From Oscillospiraceae bacterium (lineage in GTDB: Bacteria; Bacillota; Clostridia; Oscillospirales; Acutalibacteraceae): a DNA stretch of 60,979 nt. Shown here in pieces: positions 51,790 through 60,949 of the stretch; position 1 is the first letter of the stretch, and the number at the start of each line of letters is the position of its first letter. The notes below the pieces were generated by a model that was not told the origin of the DNA, made no database searches, and saw nothing but the letters and a program-made list of their open reading frames with translations. The DNA lies in contig JAITGE010000049.1 of the NCBI GenBank assembly GCA_031280825.1, positions 1 to 60,979 on the forward strand. The letters run 5' to 3'. The position numbers and the translations under genes are program-made.

Positions 51790-52572
51790 TCACCGCATGG
51801 TATCGTCTTTCATCCACTGCGTCGCCAGAGGGAACCACTGCTGTGCGCTCGGCTCTAGGCAGGCGGGCCAGTTGGGGTTGAGCGTGATCTCCGTGGCAAG
51901 GGAAAGACCGTGCACTCCCTTGGGGAACACGTGCAGCGCATAAGGAATGCCCTGCTTTGCGAGAGACTGTGCCATGAGCAGGGAATTCATGGAAGGCACA
52001 CTGCTGTCGGTGGCCGTTTGCCACAAAAAGGCAGGGCTGGTGCGTTCATCCACGCGATTTTCCAGCGAAAGCCGCGCCTTGAGCGCCGCGTCATCGCCGC
52101 AAAGATTGGAGAAGCTGCCATTGTTGGCGTATTCTCCGCTGCTGAGCACCGCATAGCTGAGTACCATGCCGTTGGGTCGCGCGGTCTCGCCCTCGGGGGT
52201 TTCGTGCCAGAGCGTGCCGAGCATGGCCGCCAGGTGTCCACCGGCCGAAAAGCCCATCACAAAGCAGTGCTGCGGATCCACATGATATTGCTCTGCGTTT
52301 TCGCGCAGATATGCCATGGCAGCGGAAGCCTGGTGTAACTGTGTAGGGTGTCGGTCGCCGCTGACACCGTAGCGCAGCACGGCTGCGGTGAAGCCCTCGG
52401 CCAGCAGCGCCAGGGCAACGGGTTCGGCTTCCCTGTCGGACAAAAAGCCGTAGGCGCCGCCGGGGCAAATGAGCACTGTGGGGTAAATGCGGTTCGCGTC
52501 CATTTCGGAGGAATTATCCCGGGCATAAATGACCAGCTGCGCGCCCCGGATGGATAATTTTTCGTAAATCAC
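51790..52572 (-). CDS. Alpha/beta-hydrolase, esterase/acetylxylan-esterase-like
   Basis: A 260-aa serine hydrolase: oxyanion ICPGGAYGF, nucleophile elbow GFSAGGHLA (about 109-117), acid in the TATDSSVP stretch, and His in FPKGVHGLSLA. Similar to bacterial acyl-ester hydrolases that deacetylate glycans; substrate unknown. No signal peptide. GTG start at 52572 with AAAGGAG 7 bp upstream. Confidence 0.88.
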   Translation of the reverse strand: MIYEKLSIRGAQLVIYARDNSSEMDANRIYPTVLICPGGAYGFLSDREAEPVALALLAEGFTAAVLRYGVSGDRHPTQLHQASAAMAYLRENAEQYHVDPQHCFVMGFSAGGHLAAMLGTLWHETPEGETARPNGMVLSYAVLSSGEYANNGSFSNLCGDDAALKARLSLENRVDERTSPAFLWQTATDSSVPSMNSLLMAQSLAKQGIPYALHVFPKGVHGLSLATEITLNPNWPACLEPSAQQWFPLATQWMKDDTMR

Positions 52573-52589
52573 TGGTTTTCTCCTTTAGT

Positions 52590-52618
52590 ATAATAAAGAT
52601 GTTATCGCTTCGCTGCAA
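52590..52618 (-). promoter_or_regulatory. Promoter of the esterase gene
   Basis: Minus strand: TTGCAG (52613-52618), 17-bp spacer, TATTAT (52590-52595), just upstream of the AAAGGAG site. Confidence 0.6.
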
Positions 52619-52635
52619 GCCGTAGGGAGGTCGCG

Positions 52636-53853
52636 CTATTGATGCGCTTTCCTGTCGGCGTCACGCTTCAGCAGGTTTTGTATATAATCATACGCGGCGC
52701 TTTTTGTTCCGTCCGGCCGTATCAGCCAGTACCCGTTCATATCCGCGTTGCGCACATTGGTCGGATCCACAATGGGGATGAATGGGTCGTTGCAATACAG
52801 CTCCCAATACACCATGTAGTGCGCACCAAATTCGAGACCCGCTTCCAGCGTGGCTTGCGTCACCATGCGCTGCCAATCGTCGCCAACGAGCCCCGGGTGC
52901 GAGCGCTCGCCGCCAAGCGCAGGGTAGCCAAATTCACTGATGGCTACATTTTTTTCGCCGAAATAAACGCTTGCGGGGGCTTTCTCTGTCAGGTATGTGA
53001 GCGCCTGCGTGACGGCGGTCCTGATCGCCGCAAGGTTCGCCGCTTCCCCGTTGTCCCCAATGTCCCACTTGTCTTTTGTTTCCCAGCAGGAATAAAGGTA
53101 GATGTCCGCGTTGGTATGCGGAACGATAGCATCGGCAACGCGCGGCGCGCCGCCGGGCGGGGAAAGCTTCAGAAAATTCACCTCAATCCCGCCGTAAACG
53201 AATACGCCCTTCCTGCCCGCTTCTTGCCGCGCCAGCAGGATGCCCGCCTGCCGGGCATTGAAATAATCAGTCATGCCCTGCACGGAAGTACCCGGGAATT
53301 CGTTATATACATAACCCAGAGCATTGTCAGCCTCCCAGTTTTGCAGGATGAACGTCTTGCCCGTGCCTGCGTATTCCGTTAGCAAATACAGCGCCGCATC
53401 GTAAAAAGACGCGATGACATAGGACTTTTCCGCCGCGTCAAGACCGTCCCACCAAACGACGTTGTTTGTTTCGTAGGCACTGAGAAAATACGAGGTAAAG
53501 AATGCGTCGTCCAGAAGCTGCCTGCACGTTGGGTGCTTGAGGACGTTGACGAGGGAATCCAGCGGGTAGCCGCTCCAGTCGTCAAAGCGGTAGTTGTCCT
53601 CCATGGCAAGGGTCGAAAGCTTCGTGACTTTCGTGCCCAGCGCCTTCAGCTGCGCTATGGCCGAAGCGATCCCCGTGCCATAGGTATCCGCGAACGGCTC
53701 ATAGGCGGCGCCCCAATAGGTGACGCCGATCCGCTCGGCGAGGGGCTTGTCCGGTCGATTTCTGTCACAACGGATCCAGCCGGAAAACGCGATGAGAACC
53801 GCAATCACGCAGGCGGCGATTTTCTTGATGCAAAAAAGAAACAAAATACACAT
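52636..53853 (-). CDS. Membrane-anchored glycoside-hydrolase-like TIM-barrel protein
   Basis: A 405-aa protein with an N-terminal anchor (about 10-27). Barrel-like landmarks include GVTYWGAAYEPF, FILQNWEADNALGY, VFVYGGIEVNFLKLS, DIYLYSCWETKD, KNVAISEFGYPALGGE (candidate catalytic Glu on a strand end) and HYMVYWELYCNDP. The pattern fits a clan-A-type hydrolase, but I do not recognise the family. ATG 53853 has GAGGG upstream; the gene follows aspS by 26 bp. Confidence 0.72.
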   Translation of the reverse strand: MCILFLFCIKKIAACVIAVLIAFSGWIRCDRNRPDKPLAERIGVTYWGAAYEPFADTYGTGIASAIAQLKALGTKVTKLSTLAMEDNYRFDDWSGYPLDSLVNVLKHPTCRQLLDDAFFTSYFLSAYETNNVVWWDGLDAAEKSYVIASFYDAALYLLTEYAGTGKTFILQNWEADNALGYVYNEFPGTSVQGMTDYFNARQAGILLARQEAGRKGVFVYGGIEVNFLKLSPPGGAPRVADAIVPHTNADIYLYSCWETKDKWDIGDNGEAANLAAIRTAVTQALTYLTEKAPASVYFGEKNVAISEFGYPALGGERSHPGLVGDDWQRMVTQATLEAGLEFGAHYMVYWELYCNDPFIPIVDPTNVRNADMNGYWLIRPDGTKSAAYDYIQNLLKRDADRKAHQ

Positions 53854-53879
53854 GCCGAAGCCCTCGTTTGTGACAATTC

Positions 53880-55679
53880 TTAGCGCAGCTTGATATGCGT
53901 TTCGCGCAGCTGCCCTTCGGTTATTTCGCCCGGCGCGCCCATAAGCAGATCCTGCGCGCTGCCGTTCATAGGGAACGCGGCAATTTCGCGTATGCTTTCT
54001 TCGCCCAGCAGCAGCATGAGCATACGGTCAATGCCCTGCGCTGCGCCGGCGTGCGGCGGCGCACCATAACGGAACGCTTCATACATTGCGCCAAAACGGC
54101 GGATAAGCTCCTCCTCCGTGTAGCCGGCAAGCGCAAATGCCTTGCGCATGATTTCCGGGTCGTTATTGCGCACCGCGCCGGAGCAAAGCTCTACACCGTT
54201 GGCGACGGCGTCAAATTGATAGGCTAAAACATCCAGCGGAGCCTGCGATTCCAAGGCTTCCATGCCGCCCTGGGGCATGGAGAAGGGGTTGTGGTTAAAG
54301 CAGACCCTGCGGGTCGTTTCGTCCAATTCATACATGGGGAAATCTGTGATGAAGCATAGCGCAAAGCGGTTTTCATCGATCAGCTTAAGCCGCGCGCCAA
54401 GCTCGCCGCGGATCCGTCCGGCAAGCGCGTCCACAGCGCCCGGACGGTCGCAGATGAAGAACACCGTATCCCCGGGCTGCATTTGGAGCTGCGCGCAAAG
54501 CGCGGCACGCTTTTCTGCACTGAGGAATTTGACGATGGGACCCTTCAGCGCGTAACTGCTGTCCTGCGGATAGGGCGCGGTGTTGCCGCTGCCGGTATCC
54601 TCCCGCGTCCCCGTTGCAACGGAAATATAGCCCAGCCCCTTCATACCAATGGATGTGGCAAATTGCAGCATTTGCTCAAAAAAGGATTTGGGCTGCGCGG
54701 CGCTGCCCGGGACGTTGATGCCTCGCACAGGCTTGCCTTGGAAGGGCTTGAATTCCACGTCGGCAAAAAGATCGCTTAAGTCGCTGATGCGCAGCGGGTT
54801 GCGAAGGTCAGGCTTATCCGATCCGTAAAGCGCCATAGCTTCCTTGTACGGGATGCGCGGGAAAGGGAGCGGCGTGACCTCTTTTCCGCCGCCGAAGGCT
54901 GTGAAGGCATCGTGCAGCACAGCTTCGGTTACGCGCAAAATGTCCTCCTGTGAGGCAAATGCCATCTCATAATCCAGCTGATAGAATTCGCCGGGGCAGC
55001 GGTCGTTGCGCCCGTCTTCATCGCGGAAGCAGGGAGCGACCTGATAGTAATTATCCACGCCGGAAGCCATGAGCAGCTGCTTGAAAAGCTGCGGCGATTG
55101 CGGCAGAGCGTAGAACCTGCCCTTCCACCTGCGGCTGGGCACGACATAATCCCGCGCACCCTCCGGCGAAGAGGCGGTGAGGATGGGCGTTGCAACCTCC
55201 AAAAAGCCGAATTCCTGCATTTTTTCGCGCATACGGCGCAGCAAATCCGCGCGCATCCGCAAATTATGCTGCATCCGTGCGCCGCGCAAATCCAAATAAC
55301 GGTATTTTAGCCGCAGATCCTCCCGCACGGCGACCGTGGCGTTGACTTCAAAGGGAAGCGGTGCGCAGGAGCCGCTCAGGCGTTCCACGCTTTCGGCGTG
55401 TAACTCCACAAGACCTGTGGCGAGCCTGGGGTTCACGGTATCCTCCGCACGGGCGACGACGCGCCCGCGCACACGCACCACAGTTTCGCGCGTGACGCCT
55501 TTCAGTGACGCTTCATCATGCAAAACAATCTGCGTTACGCCAAAGGAATCCCGCAGATCCATAAAAATCACACCGCCATGGTTGCGGAAGGCTTCCGCCC
55601 AGCCGGAAAGCGTCGCAGCCTGCCCGATATGCTCCGAACGCAGCTGCCCGCAGGTGTGTGAACGATACTGCTCTTTCAT
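53880..55679 (-). CDS. aspS: Aspartate-tRNA ligase
   Basis: The 599-aa bacterial-type enzyme: OB anticodon domain (1-110, GWAEAFRNHGGVIFMDLRD), class II motif 2 (FRDEDGRNDRCPGEFYQLDYEMAF), a GAD insertion domain (about 290-420) and motif 3 (GAAQGIDRMLMLLLG). With GatCAB implied by gatB, it may be non-discriminating, which sequence alone cannot prove. The leader is about 38 nt, so no T-box. Confidence 0.97.
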   Translation of the reverse strand: MKEQYRSHTCGQLRSEHIGQAATLSGWAEAFRNHGGVIFMDLRDSFGVTQIVLHDEASLKGVTRETVVRVRGRVVARAEDTVNPRLATGLVELHAESVERLSGSCAPLPFEVNATVAVREDLRLKYRYLDLRGARMQHNLRMRADLLRRMREKMQEFGFLEVATPILTASSPEGARDYVVPSRRWKGRFYALPQSPQLFKQLLMASGVDNYYQVAPCFRDEDGRNDRCPGEFYQLDYEMAFASQEDILRVTEAVLHDAFTAFGGGKEVTPLPFPRIPYKEAMALYGSDKPDLRNPLRISDLSDLFADVEFKPFQGKPVRGINVPGSAAQPKSFFEQMLQFATSIGMKGLGYISVATGTREDTGSGNTAPYPQDSSYALKGPIVKFLSAEKRAALCAQLQMQPGDTVFFICDRPGAVDALAGRIRGELGARLKLIDENRFALCFITDFPMYELDETTRRVCFNHNPFSMPQGGMEALESQAPLDVLAYQFDAVANGVELCSGAVRNNDPEIMRKAFALAGYTEEELIRRFGAMYEAFRYGAPPHAGAAQGIDRMLMLLLGEESIREIAAFPMNGSAQDLLMGAPGEITEGQLRETHIKLR

Positions 55680-55723
55680 GCCCCAACCTCACTTGCTGAA
55701 TCGTTACCGTAAGAACTTTTTTC

Positions 55724-55752
55724 ATTATAATATGAAACGCGGCGAAAGTCAA
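55724..55752 (-). promoter_or_regulatory. Sigma-A promoter of aspS
   Basis: Minus strand: TTGACT (55747-55752), 17-bp spacer, TATAAT (55724-55729). Confidence 0.88.
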
Positions 55753-55764
55753 GTTCGGGGCTGG

Positions 55765-55903
55765 TGTGGTGGATTTGTGTCATGTTGCGCAGCCCACAAA
55801 ACGAACCCGGTATCGCGATTGTTATCACGGCGCTCACGCTGAAAAAATACCCATCGTATTCTTCGACCGTTTCTACTTCCCCGATAACTAACAGAATAGA
55901 CAT
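55765..55903 (-). pseudogene. N-terminal remnant of an IS transposase
   Basis: The minus-strand frame reads VEEYDGYFFSVSAVITIAIPGSFCGLRNMTQIHH, which resembles the opening of ISAs1-type/DDE_Tnp_1-associated transposases (a YFYSV...LTIVILGSICGLKNVSQIHQW-type pattern from memory). About 45 codons survive; similarity stops at the aspS promoter. No inverted repeats of an IS can be defined. Confidence 0.55.
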
Positions 55904-55935
55904 CCTCTGAAACCACAAAATTTACAAAATATTGC

Positions 55936-55963
55936 TTGACAAGCTTTGTGGTGGGGATATAAT
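55936..55963 (+). promoter_or_regulatory. Sigma-A promoter of the decayed Nudix gene
   Basis: TTGACA (55936-55941), 16-bp spacer, TATAAT (55958-55963): a consensus promoter now driving a broken gene. Confidence 0.8.
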
Positions 55964-55980
55964 AACAGTGGGTCGGGAAA

Positions 55981-56150
55981 ATGAACCGCTCTGAAACGGG
56001 GGAAAATAGAACTCGTAACATGCGTGATGATTGGGAACACGCGAACAAGCGAAGTATTGGTGCAAAACCGAACGAGCAAGTATCCGGGCTGGAGTTTTCC
56101 GGGAGGTCATGTCGAGCGCGGCGAAAATTGTTATGACTGCGCCGTGCGAA
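55981..56150 (+). pseudogene. Decayed Nudix (MutT-like) hydrolase
   Basis: From ATG 55981 the frame MNRSETG must slip by one base in the GGGGG run (about 55999-56003) to continue as KIELVTCVMIGN, then EVLVQNRTSKYPGWSFPGGHVERGE, the opening of a Nudix box. The REVxEExGx half of the box is replaced by unrelated sequence after AVRKV (about 56150), so both a frameshift and loss of the 3' part are seen. The rest of the 56151-56503 gap holds only the terminator listed below. Confidence 0.7.
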
Positions 56151-56325
56151 AAGTTTTCGTCGGAGCATTACGCATTCTCTCCGTTGTTTCACGAACCCGA
56201 AAAATATTGCGAAGCGGCTATTTTGCATAGTGGCGACGAGTCGACCTGGGCGGTAAAACTGAAATGACCGACATACCGCAATATGCGACGGTGGAGAGCG
56301 ACCCGAGCGCCGCGCAGGATTTGCG

Positions 56326-56371
56326 AAGGGGCGGCGCGTTATGCGTCGCCTTTTGTGTTGCCGCCCCTTTT
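56326..56371 (+). terminator. Terminator downstream of the decayed Nudix gene
   Basis: AAGGGGCGGC (56326-56335) pairs with GCCGCCCCTT (56360-56369) with four T's at the end. Probably the original terminator of the Nudix gene. Confidence 0.75.
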
Positions 56372-56503
56372 GAAACAAAAGCGATAAACTCAAGCGCGTA
56401 AGCGCTTCTCACAGAATATCACGATTTTGGAAAAATCAAGCCCCAATTGCGGATCGGCTGCGTCCGCTTTTCCGCCGTTTGCACTTTCGCAGAAAGAAAA
56501 ATA

Positions 56504-58264
56504 TTACCTATATTTCGGTCGCGCCACATATTTTGTATGCAGCAGCTCGTGCGAAAGATGTCCGCCGGGCTTGCCCAAGAATTCCGCGTAAATTTGCTTG
56601 ATAGCCGGGTTTTCATGGCTTTTGCGCACGGGCAGGTTTCTATCCGCTTCATAAAGGCTGGCAGCGCGAAGGGCGCGGAGATCGTGAAAATTGCGCACAA
56701 CCGCGTGTTGAATCGGCTGCCCGCCGCCATTGACGCAGCCGCCCGGGCAGCCCATAATCTCAATAAAATGGTAATCCGCCGTGCCGTTCGCAATTTTATC
56801 CATCAGCACCTTGGCGTTCTTTGTGCCGCTGGCAACGGCAACCTTGATTTCCATCCCCGCCACATTGTAGCTTGCTTCCTTGATGCCGGCCGTGCCGCGC
56901 ACTTCGGTAAAATCAAGGCTTTGGAGCTGCTCGCCCGTCAGGGCTTCGACCGCGGTACGCAGCGCGGCTTCCATTACGCCGCCTGTCGCGCCGAAGATCA
57001 CAGCCGCGCCCGTACCTTCCGCCAGCGGGTTATCGAATTCCTCTTCAGGCAAATCGCGGAAGTAAATGCCTGCGCCGTCAATCATGCGGGCAAGCTCGCG
57101 CGTGGTGAGGGAGATATCTACATCCGGTAAGCCGTCCACGGCGCTTTGCGCTTCGCGCTTGTTCTCAAACTTTTTTGCCGTGCAGGGCATAATGCCCACC
57201 ACGAAAATATCCTTGGGGTCAAGGTTCATTTTTTTTGCATAATAGCTTTTAATGATCGCGCCTTGCATTTGCTGCGGAGATTTACAGCTGCTCAGGTGCG
57301 GCAGCAAATCCGGGTAATAATGCTCACAATATTTCACCCAGCCCGGGGAGCACGATGTGATCATAGGCAGCACACCGCCGTTTTTCACCCGATCCAAAAA
57401 TTCCGTGGCTTCCTCCATGATAGTCAAATCCGCGCCGAAATCGGTGTCAAAGACCTTATCAAAGCCCAGGCGGCGCAGTGCGGCGACCATTTTTCCCTGC
57501 ACGTTCGTGCCGATTTTAAAGCCGAAGGCCTCACCGAGCGTAACGCGGATGGAAGGCGCGGTGTGCACCACGGTAAATTTGCCCGGATCGTTGACGGCGG
57601 CCAGCACGGCGGCGGATTCATCCTTTTCGACAATCGCGCCGGTGGGGCAATTGACGATACACTGCCCGCAGCTGATGCAGCTCACATCCGCCAGATCCTT
57701 ATCAAACGCGGAGCTGATGTGGGTATCAAACCCGCGGGCGTTCGCGCCAATAACAGAAATGCATTGGTTATCACAGGCGGCGACGCAGCGGCGGCAGAGG
57801 ATGCACTTGTTGTTGTCGCGCACCATATGCGCGGCGGAATCGTCAAACGCGTAGCGCGGGTTTGCGCCGGCATAATAATCCGGGTCGTCCACACCGAATT
57901 CCTTGCAGAGCTTTTGCAGCTCGCAGCTACCGCTGCGCACACAGCTCAGGCAATTCTTGTCATGCGTGCTGAGGATCAGTTCTAAGGTCAGCTTGCGGCT
58001 TTGGCGCACCTTTTCGGTGTTTGTGAAAACCTCCATGCCTTCCGCAGCGGGGAACACACAGGCAGTCGCTAAGCTGCGCGCACCCTTGACCTCCACCATG
58101 CAGATGCGGCAAGCGCCGATCTCGTTGATCTCCTTCAAATAGCAGAGCGTCGGGATTTCGATGCCAATGGTGCGGGCGGCTTCCAGAATCGTGGAGCCGG
58201 CAGGCACGCAAACGGCGGTGTTGTTGATTTTCAGATGGATCATTTTCGTTTCGGTTTGTTCCAT
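56504..58264 (-). CDS. hydA: [FeFe] hydrogenase catalytic subunit (NAD-linked, HydA)
   Basis: Reduces protons or oxidises H2 at the H-cluster. The 586-aa protein has a 2Fe-2S domain (about 8-80, CYLKEINEIGACRICMVEV), a His-Cys cluster segment (THDKNCLSCVRSGSCELQ), two 4Fe-4S motifs (CILCRRCVAACD; CISCGQCIVNCP) and the three H-cluster signatures TSCSPGW, MPCTAKKFE and MGCPGGCVNGGGQP, then a small-subunit-like C-terminus. AGGAGG precedes ATG 58264. Last gene of hydC-hydB-hydA. Confidence 0.97.
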   Translation of the reverse strand: MEQTETKMIHLKINNTAVCVPAGSTILEAARTIGIEIPTLCYLKEINEIGACRICMVEVKGARSLATACVFPAAEGMEVFTNTEKVRQSRKLTLELILSTHDKNCLSCVRSGSCELQKLCKEFGVDDPDYYAGANPRYAFDDSAAHMVRDNNKCILCRRCVAACDNQCISVIGANARGFDTHISSAFDKDLADVSCISCGQCIVNCPTGAIVEKDESAAVLAAVNDPGKFTVVHTAPSIRVTLGEAFGFKIGTNVQGKMVAALRRLGFDKVFDTDFGADLTIMEEATEFLDRVKNGGVLPMITSCSPGWVKYCEHYYPDLLPHLSSCKSPQQMQGAIIKSYYAKKMNLDPKDIFVVGIMPCTAKKFENKREAQSAVDGLPDVDISLTTRELARMIDGAGIYFRDLPEEEFDNPLAEGTGAAVIFGATGGVMEAALRTAVEALTGEQLQSLDFTEVRGTAGIKEASYNVAGMEIKVAVASGTKNAKVLMDKIANGTADYHFIEIMGCPGGCVNGGGQPIQHAVVRNFHDLRALRAASLYEADRNLPVRKSHENPAIKQIYAEFLGKPGGHLSHELLHTKYVARPKYR

Positions 58265-58283
58265 TGTGGGACGCCCTCCTTTC

Positions 58284-60164
58284 TCATTTCTTCACAATCG
58301 CGGCGAATTTGCAGGTGCTTTCGCACGCGCCGCATTTGATGCACTTGTCGCGGTCAATCACATGCACCTGCTTCACCGAGCCGCTGATCGCTCCTACGGG
58401 ACATACCCTTGCGCAGGCGGTGCAGCCCTTGCATTTTTCGGGCAGGATGAAATAGCGCAGCAACGCCTTGCACACCCCGGCGGGACATTTCTTTTCAAGC
58501 ACATGCGCTTCATATTCATGCCGGAAGTGCTTCATCGTCGCCAAAACCGGGTTTGGCGCGGTTTGCCCCAACCCGCAAAGCGAGTTTTCTTTAATATGAT
58601 AAGCCAATTCCTCCAGCTTATCCAAATCCGCCATAGCGGCCTTGCCTTCGGTAATTTTATCCAGCAGCTCCATCATCCGCTTAGTGCCGATACGGCAGGG
58701 ACTGCACTTGCCGCAGCTCTCATCCACCGTGAAATCAAGGAAGAAGCGAGCAATGTCCACCATACAGTTGTCCTCGTCCATCACAATCAGCCCGCCGGAA
58801 CCCATCATGGAGCCAATGGCGGTCAGGTTGTCGTAATCGATGGGTGTGTCAATCAGCGTTTCCGGGATGCATCCGCCGGAGGGACCGCCCGTTTGCGCGG
58901 CCTTGAAGCGCTTGCCATTCGGGATGCCGCCGCCGATTTCCTCAATGATTTCGCGCAGGGTTGTGCCCATCGGGATTTCCACCAAGCCGGTGTTGCTGAT
59001 TTTTCCGCCGAGCGCAAAGACCTTCGTGCCCTTGGATTTTTCCGTGCCCATGGCGTTGAAGTATTCTGCGCCGTGCAGGATGATCTGCGGCACGTTCGCG
59101 AAAGTTTCCACGTTGTTTTCGGTGGTCGGCTTGGCGAACAGACCCTTGACCGCCGGATAAGGCGGGCGGGGGCGGGGCTCGCCGCGTTTACCTTCAATGG
59201 AGGTCATCAGCGCCGTTTCTTCGCCGCAAACGAACGCGCCCGCGCCAAGGCGGATATGCAGGTCAAAATCAAAGCCAGTGCCGAAAATATTCTTGCCCAG
59301 CAAACCGTATTCCTTTGCCTGCGCGATCGCCCTTTCCAGGTGCTTCACGGCGATGGGGTATTCCGCGCGCACATAGACATAGCCCTCGGTTGCGCCGGTC
59401 GCGTAACCGCACAGCGCCATGGCTTCCACCACGGCGTGCGGGTCGCCCTCCAGCACCGAGCGATCCATGAACGCGCCGGGGTCGCCTTCGTCGGCGTTGC
59501 ACACCACATATTTCTGATCCGCCGCGTTCGCCGCTGTGAAGCTCCATTTCAACCCCGTCGGGAAACCGCCGCCGCCGCGCCCGCGCAGCCCGGAATCCTT
59601 CAGGATTTGAATCACGTCGCCCGGCTGCAGTTCCGTCAGCGCCTTCCCCAGCGCTTGGTAGCCTTCCATGGCGATATATTGGTCGATGCTTTCGGGGTCA
59701 ATGACGCCGCAGTTGCGCAGGGCGATGCGACGCTGCTTTTTATAAAAGCCGGTGTCGGTGAGGGGAAGCACGGCGCCCGCGGGCGCTTCACCCGTCGCCG
59801 CGCCAATGGTGTAATCCGCCACGACCACGCCGTTTGCCACATGCGAATGCACCATCCGCGCCGCCTTTTCGGCGTTCATGCGCACATAGGTCGTTTTGGG
59901 CTGCCCGGGCGCATAAAGCTCCACGATGGGTTCATATTGACACATGCCGATGCAGCCGGTTTCCTCCACCAGCACATCGCCGCGCCCCAGGCTTTCCAGC
60001 TCGCGCTTCAGGGCTTGCAGCACGGGCTTTGCGCCGGCGGCAATGCCACAGGTGGCGTACCCCACCACGATGCGCACGGCAGGTCCGCCCGCCCGCCCCG
60101 GCTCCATTTGCGCTTGCGCCTTGGTTTGCAGGGCCAGCAATTCATTGAAAGTCAAAGCGTTCAT
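58284..60164 (-). CDS. hydB: NuoF-like NADH-binding hydrogenase subunit (HydB)
   Basis: The 626-aa flavoprotein subunit. An N-terminal thioredoxin-like 2Fe-2S region (VVGYATCGIAAG, ETGCIGMCQYEP), the FMN/NADH-binding core (DSGLRGRGGGGFPTGLKW, CNADEGDPGAFMDRS, GAGAFVCGEETALM), the ESCGKCSPCRIG cluster loop, and a C-terminal two-cluster ferredoxin domain (CKGCTACARVCPVGAI, CIKCGACESTCKF) are all visible. This layout is that of electron-bifurcating hydrogenases. ATG 60164 is preferred to 60188 because AAGGA precedes it. Confidence 0.96.
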   Translation of the reverse strand: MNALTFNELLALQTKAQAQMEPGRAGGPAVRIVVGYATCGIAAGAKPVLQALKRELESLGRGDVLVEETGCIGMCQYEPIVELYAPGQPKTTYVRMNAEKAARMVHSHVANGVVVADYTIGAATGEAPAGAVLPLTDTGFYKKQRRIALRNCGVIDPESIDQYIAMEGYQALGKALTELQPGDVIQILKDSGLRGRGGGGFPTGLKWSFTAANAADQKYVVCNADEGDPGAFMDRSVLEGDPHAVVEAMALCGYATGATEGYVYVRAEYPIAVKHLERAIAQAKEYGLLGKNIFGTGFDFDLHIRLGAGAFVCGEETALMTSIEGKRGEPRPRPPYPAVKGLFAKPTTENNVETFANVPQIILHGAEYFNAMGTEKSKGTKVFALGGKISNTGLVEIPMGTTLREIIEEIGGGIPNGKRFKAAQTGGPSGGCIPETLIDTPIDYDNLTAIGSMMGSGGLIVMDEDNCMVDIARFFLDFTVDESCGKCSPCRIGTKRMMELLDKITEGKAAMADLDKLEELAYHIKENSLCGLGQTAPNPVLATMKHFRHEYEAHVLEKKCPAGVCKALLRYFILPEKCKGCTACARVCPVGAISGSVKQVHVIDRDKCIKCGACESTCKFAAIVKK

Positions 60165-60233
60165 CCTTTCCTTAACTGAGCTAAGCATTACAGTGTTCCG
60201 TGCCTAAAGAAAAAGCGCCGCCGCCCGGCGGAG

Positions 60234-60734
60234 CTACGCCTGCCGGTATTTTTCCAGAATGGGCGCAATCTGCTCCGGCGTAAGGTTGCCGTAAACGTCG
60301 TCGTTGATCATCATCACCGGCGCCAAGCCGCACGCGCCGATGCAGCGGCAGGCGTCGAGCGAAAACACCCCGTCCTCCGTGCATTCGCCGGGCGCGATGC
60401 CCAACAGCTCCGTTAAGCGATCCAGCACCGCCTGCGCCCCCTTGACATAACAGGCTGTGCCAAGACATACCGAAACGGAATATTGCCCCGCCGGGGAGAG
60501 TGCAAACTGCGCATAAAACGTTGAAACACCGTAAACCCGCTCCAAAGGGATATCCATGCCGTCGGCAATGCGCACCTGCACCTCATAAGGCAGATAGCCA
60601 TAAATGAGCTGCGCTTTTTGCATTGCCGTCATGAGCTGGCTGGGGTCGCCCCTATACTGGGCGATCACCGCTTGCAGCTGCCGCGCCTTTTCAGGCGTAT
60701 CCTGAAAGGGTAGCTTGCTGACTTTCTTGACCAT
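60234..60734 (-). CDS. hydC: NuoE-like hydrogenase subunit (HydC)
   Basis: The 166-aa thioredoxin-like 2Fe-2S subunit. The cluster cysteines are in SVCLGTACYVKG and CRCIGACGLAP; GYLPYEVQVRIADGM and YGVSTFYAQF are family-typical. ATG 60734 has AGGAGG 12 bp upstream; 60755 is a weaker alternative. First gene of the hyd operon. A TATAAT lies on the minus strand at about 60805-60810, but the -35 is poor. Confidence 0.93.
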   Translation of the reverse strand: MVKKVSKLPFQDTPEKARQLQAVIAQYRGDPSQLMTAMQKAQLIYGYLPYEVQVRIADGMDIPLERVYGVSTFYAQFALSPAGQYSVSVCLGTACYVKGAQAVLDRLTELLGIAPGECTEDGVFSLDACRCIGACGLAPVMMINDDVYGNLTPEQIAPILEKYRQA

Positions 60735-60883
60735 ACGCTGCCATTTCCTCCTCATCTCACTTCTCAGAAACTGCCAAACGGCGCGGATAACCCACGCCGC
60801 TTTCATTATAGCAGTACCGCATCAAAAAAGCTAGCCCAAATTTCGCCTGAAAGCAAATTTATTGGTGATAGTAAAAATAACAG

Positions 60884-60912
60884 TTGACTAACTGAGAAGA
60901 TTATGATAAAAT
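60884..60912 (+). promoter_or_regulatory. Promoter of the gene leaving the window
   Basis: TTGACT (60884-60889), 17-bp spacer, TAAAAT (60907-60912). A perfect CAGTT-GACT-AACTG dyad (60881-60894) overlaps the -35 and could be an operator. Confidence 0.75.
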
Positions 60913-60949
60913 GCAGGGAAAGAAACCACAACATATGGGGGGTGTCGCA

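Noticed and set aside
55680-55723. T-box leader for aspS
   Set aside because: The consensus promoter leaves only about 38 nt of leader, too short for a T-box.
58161-60179. A 672-codon open frame antisense to hydA/hydB
   Set aside because: It is the mirror of strongly biased GC-rich codons in two certain genes, lacks a ribosome binding site, and its protein has no recognisable domain.
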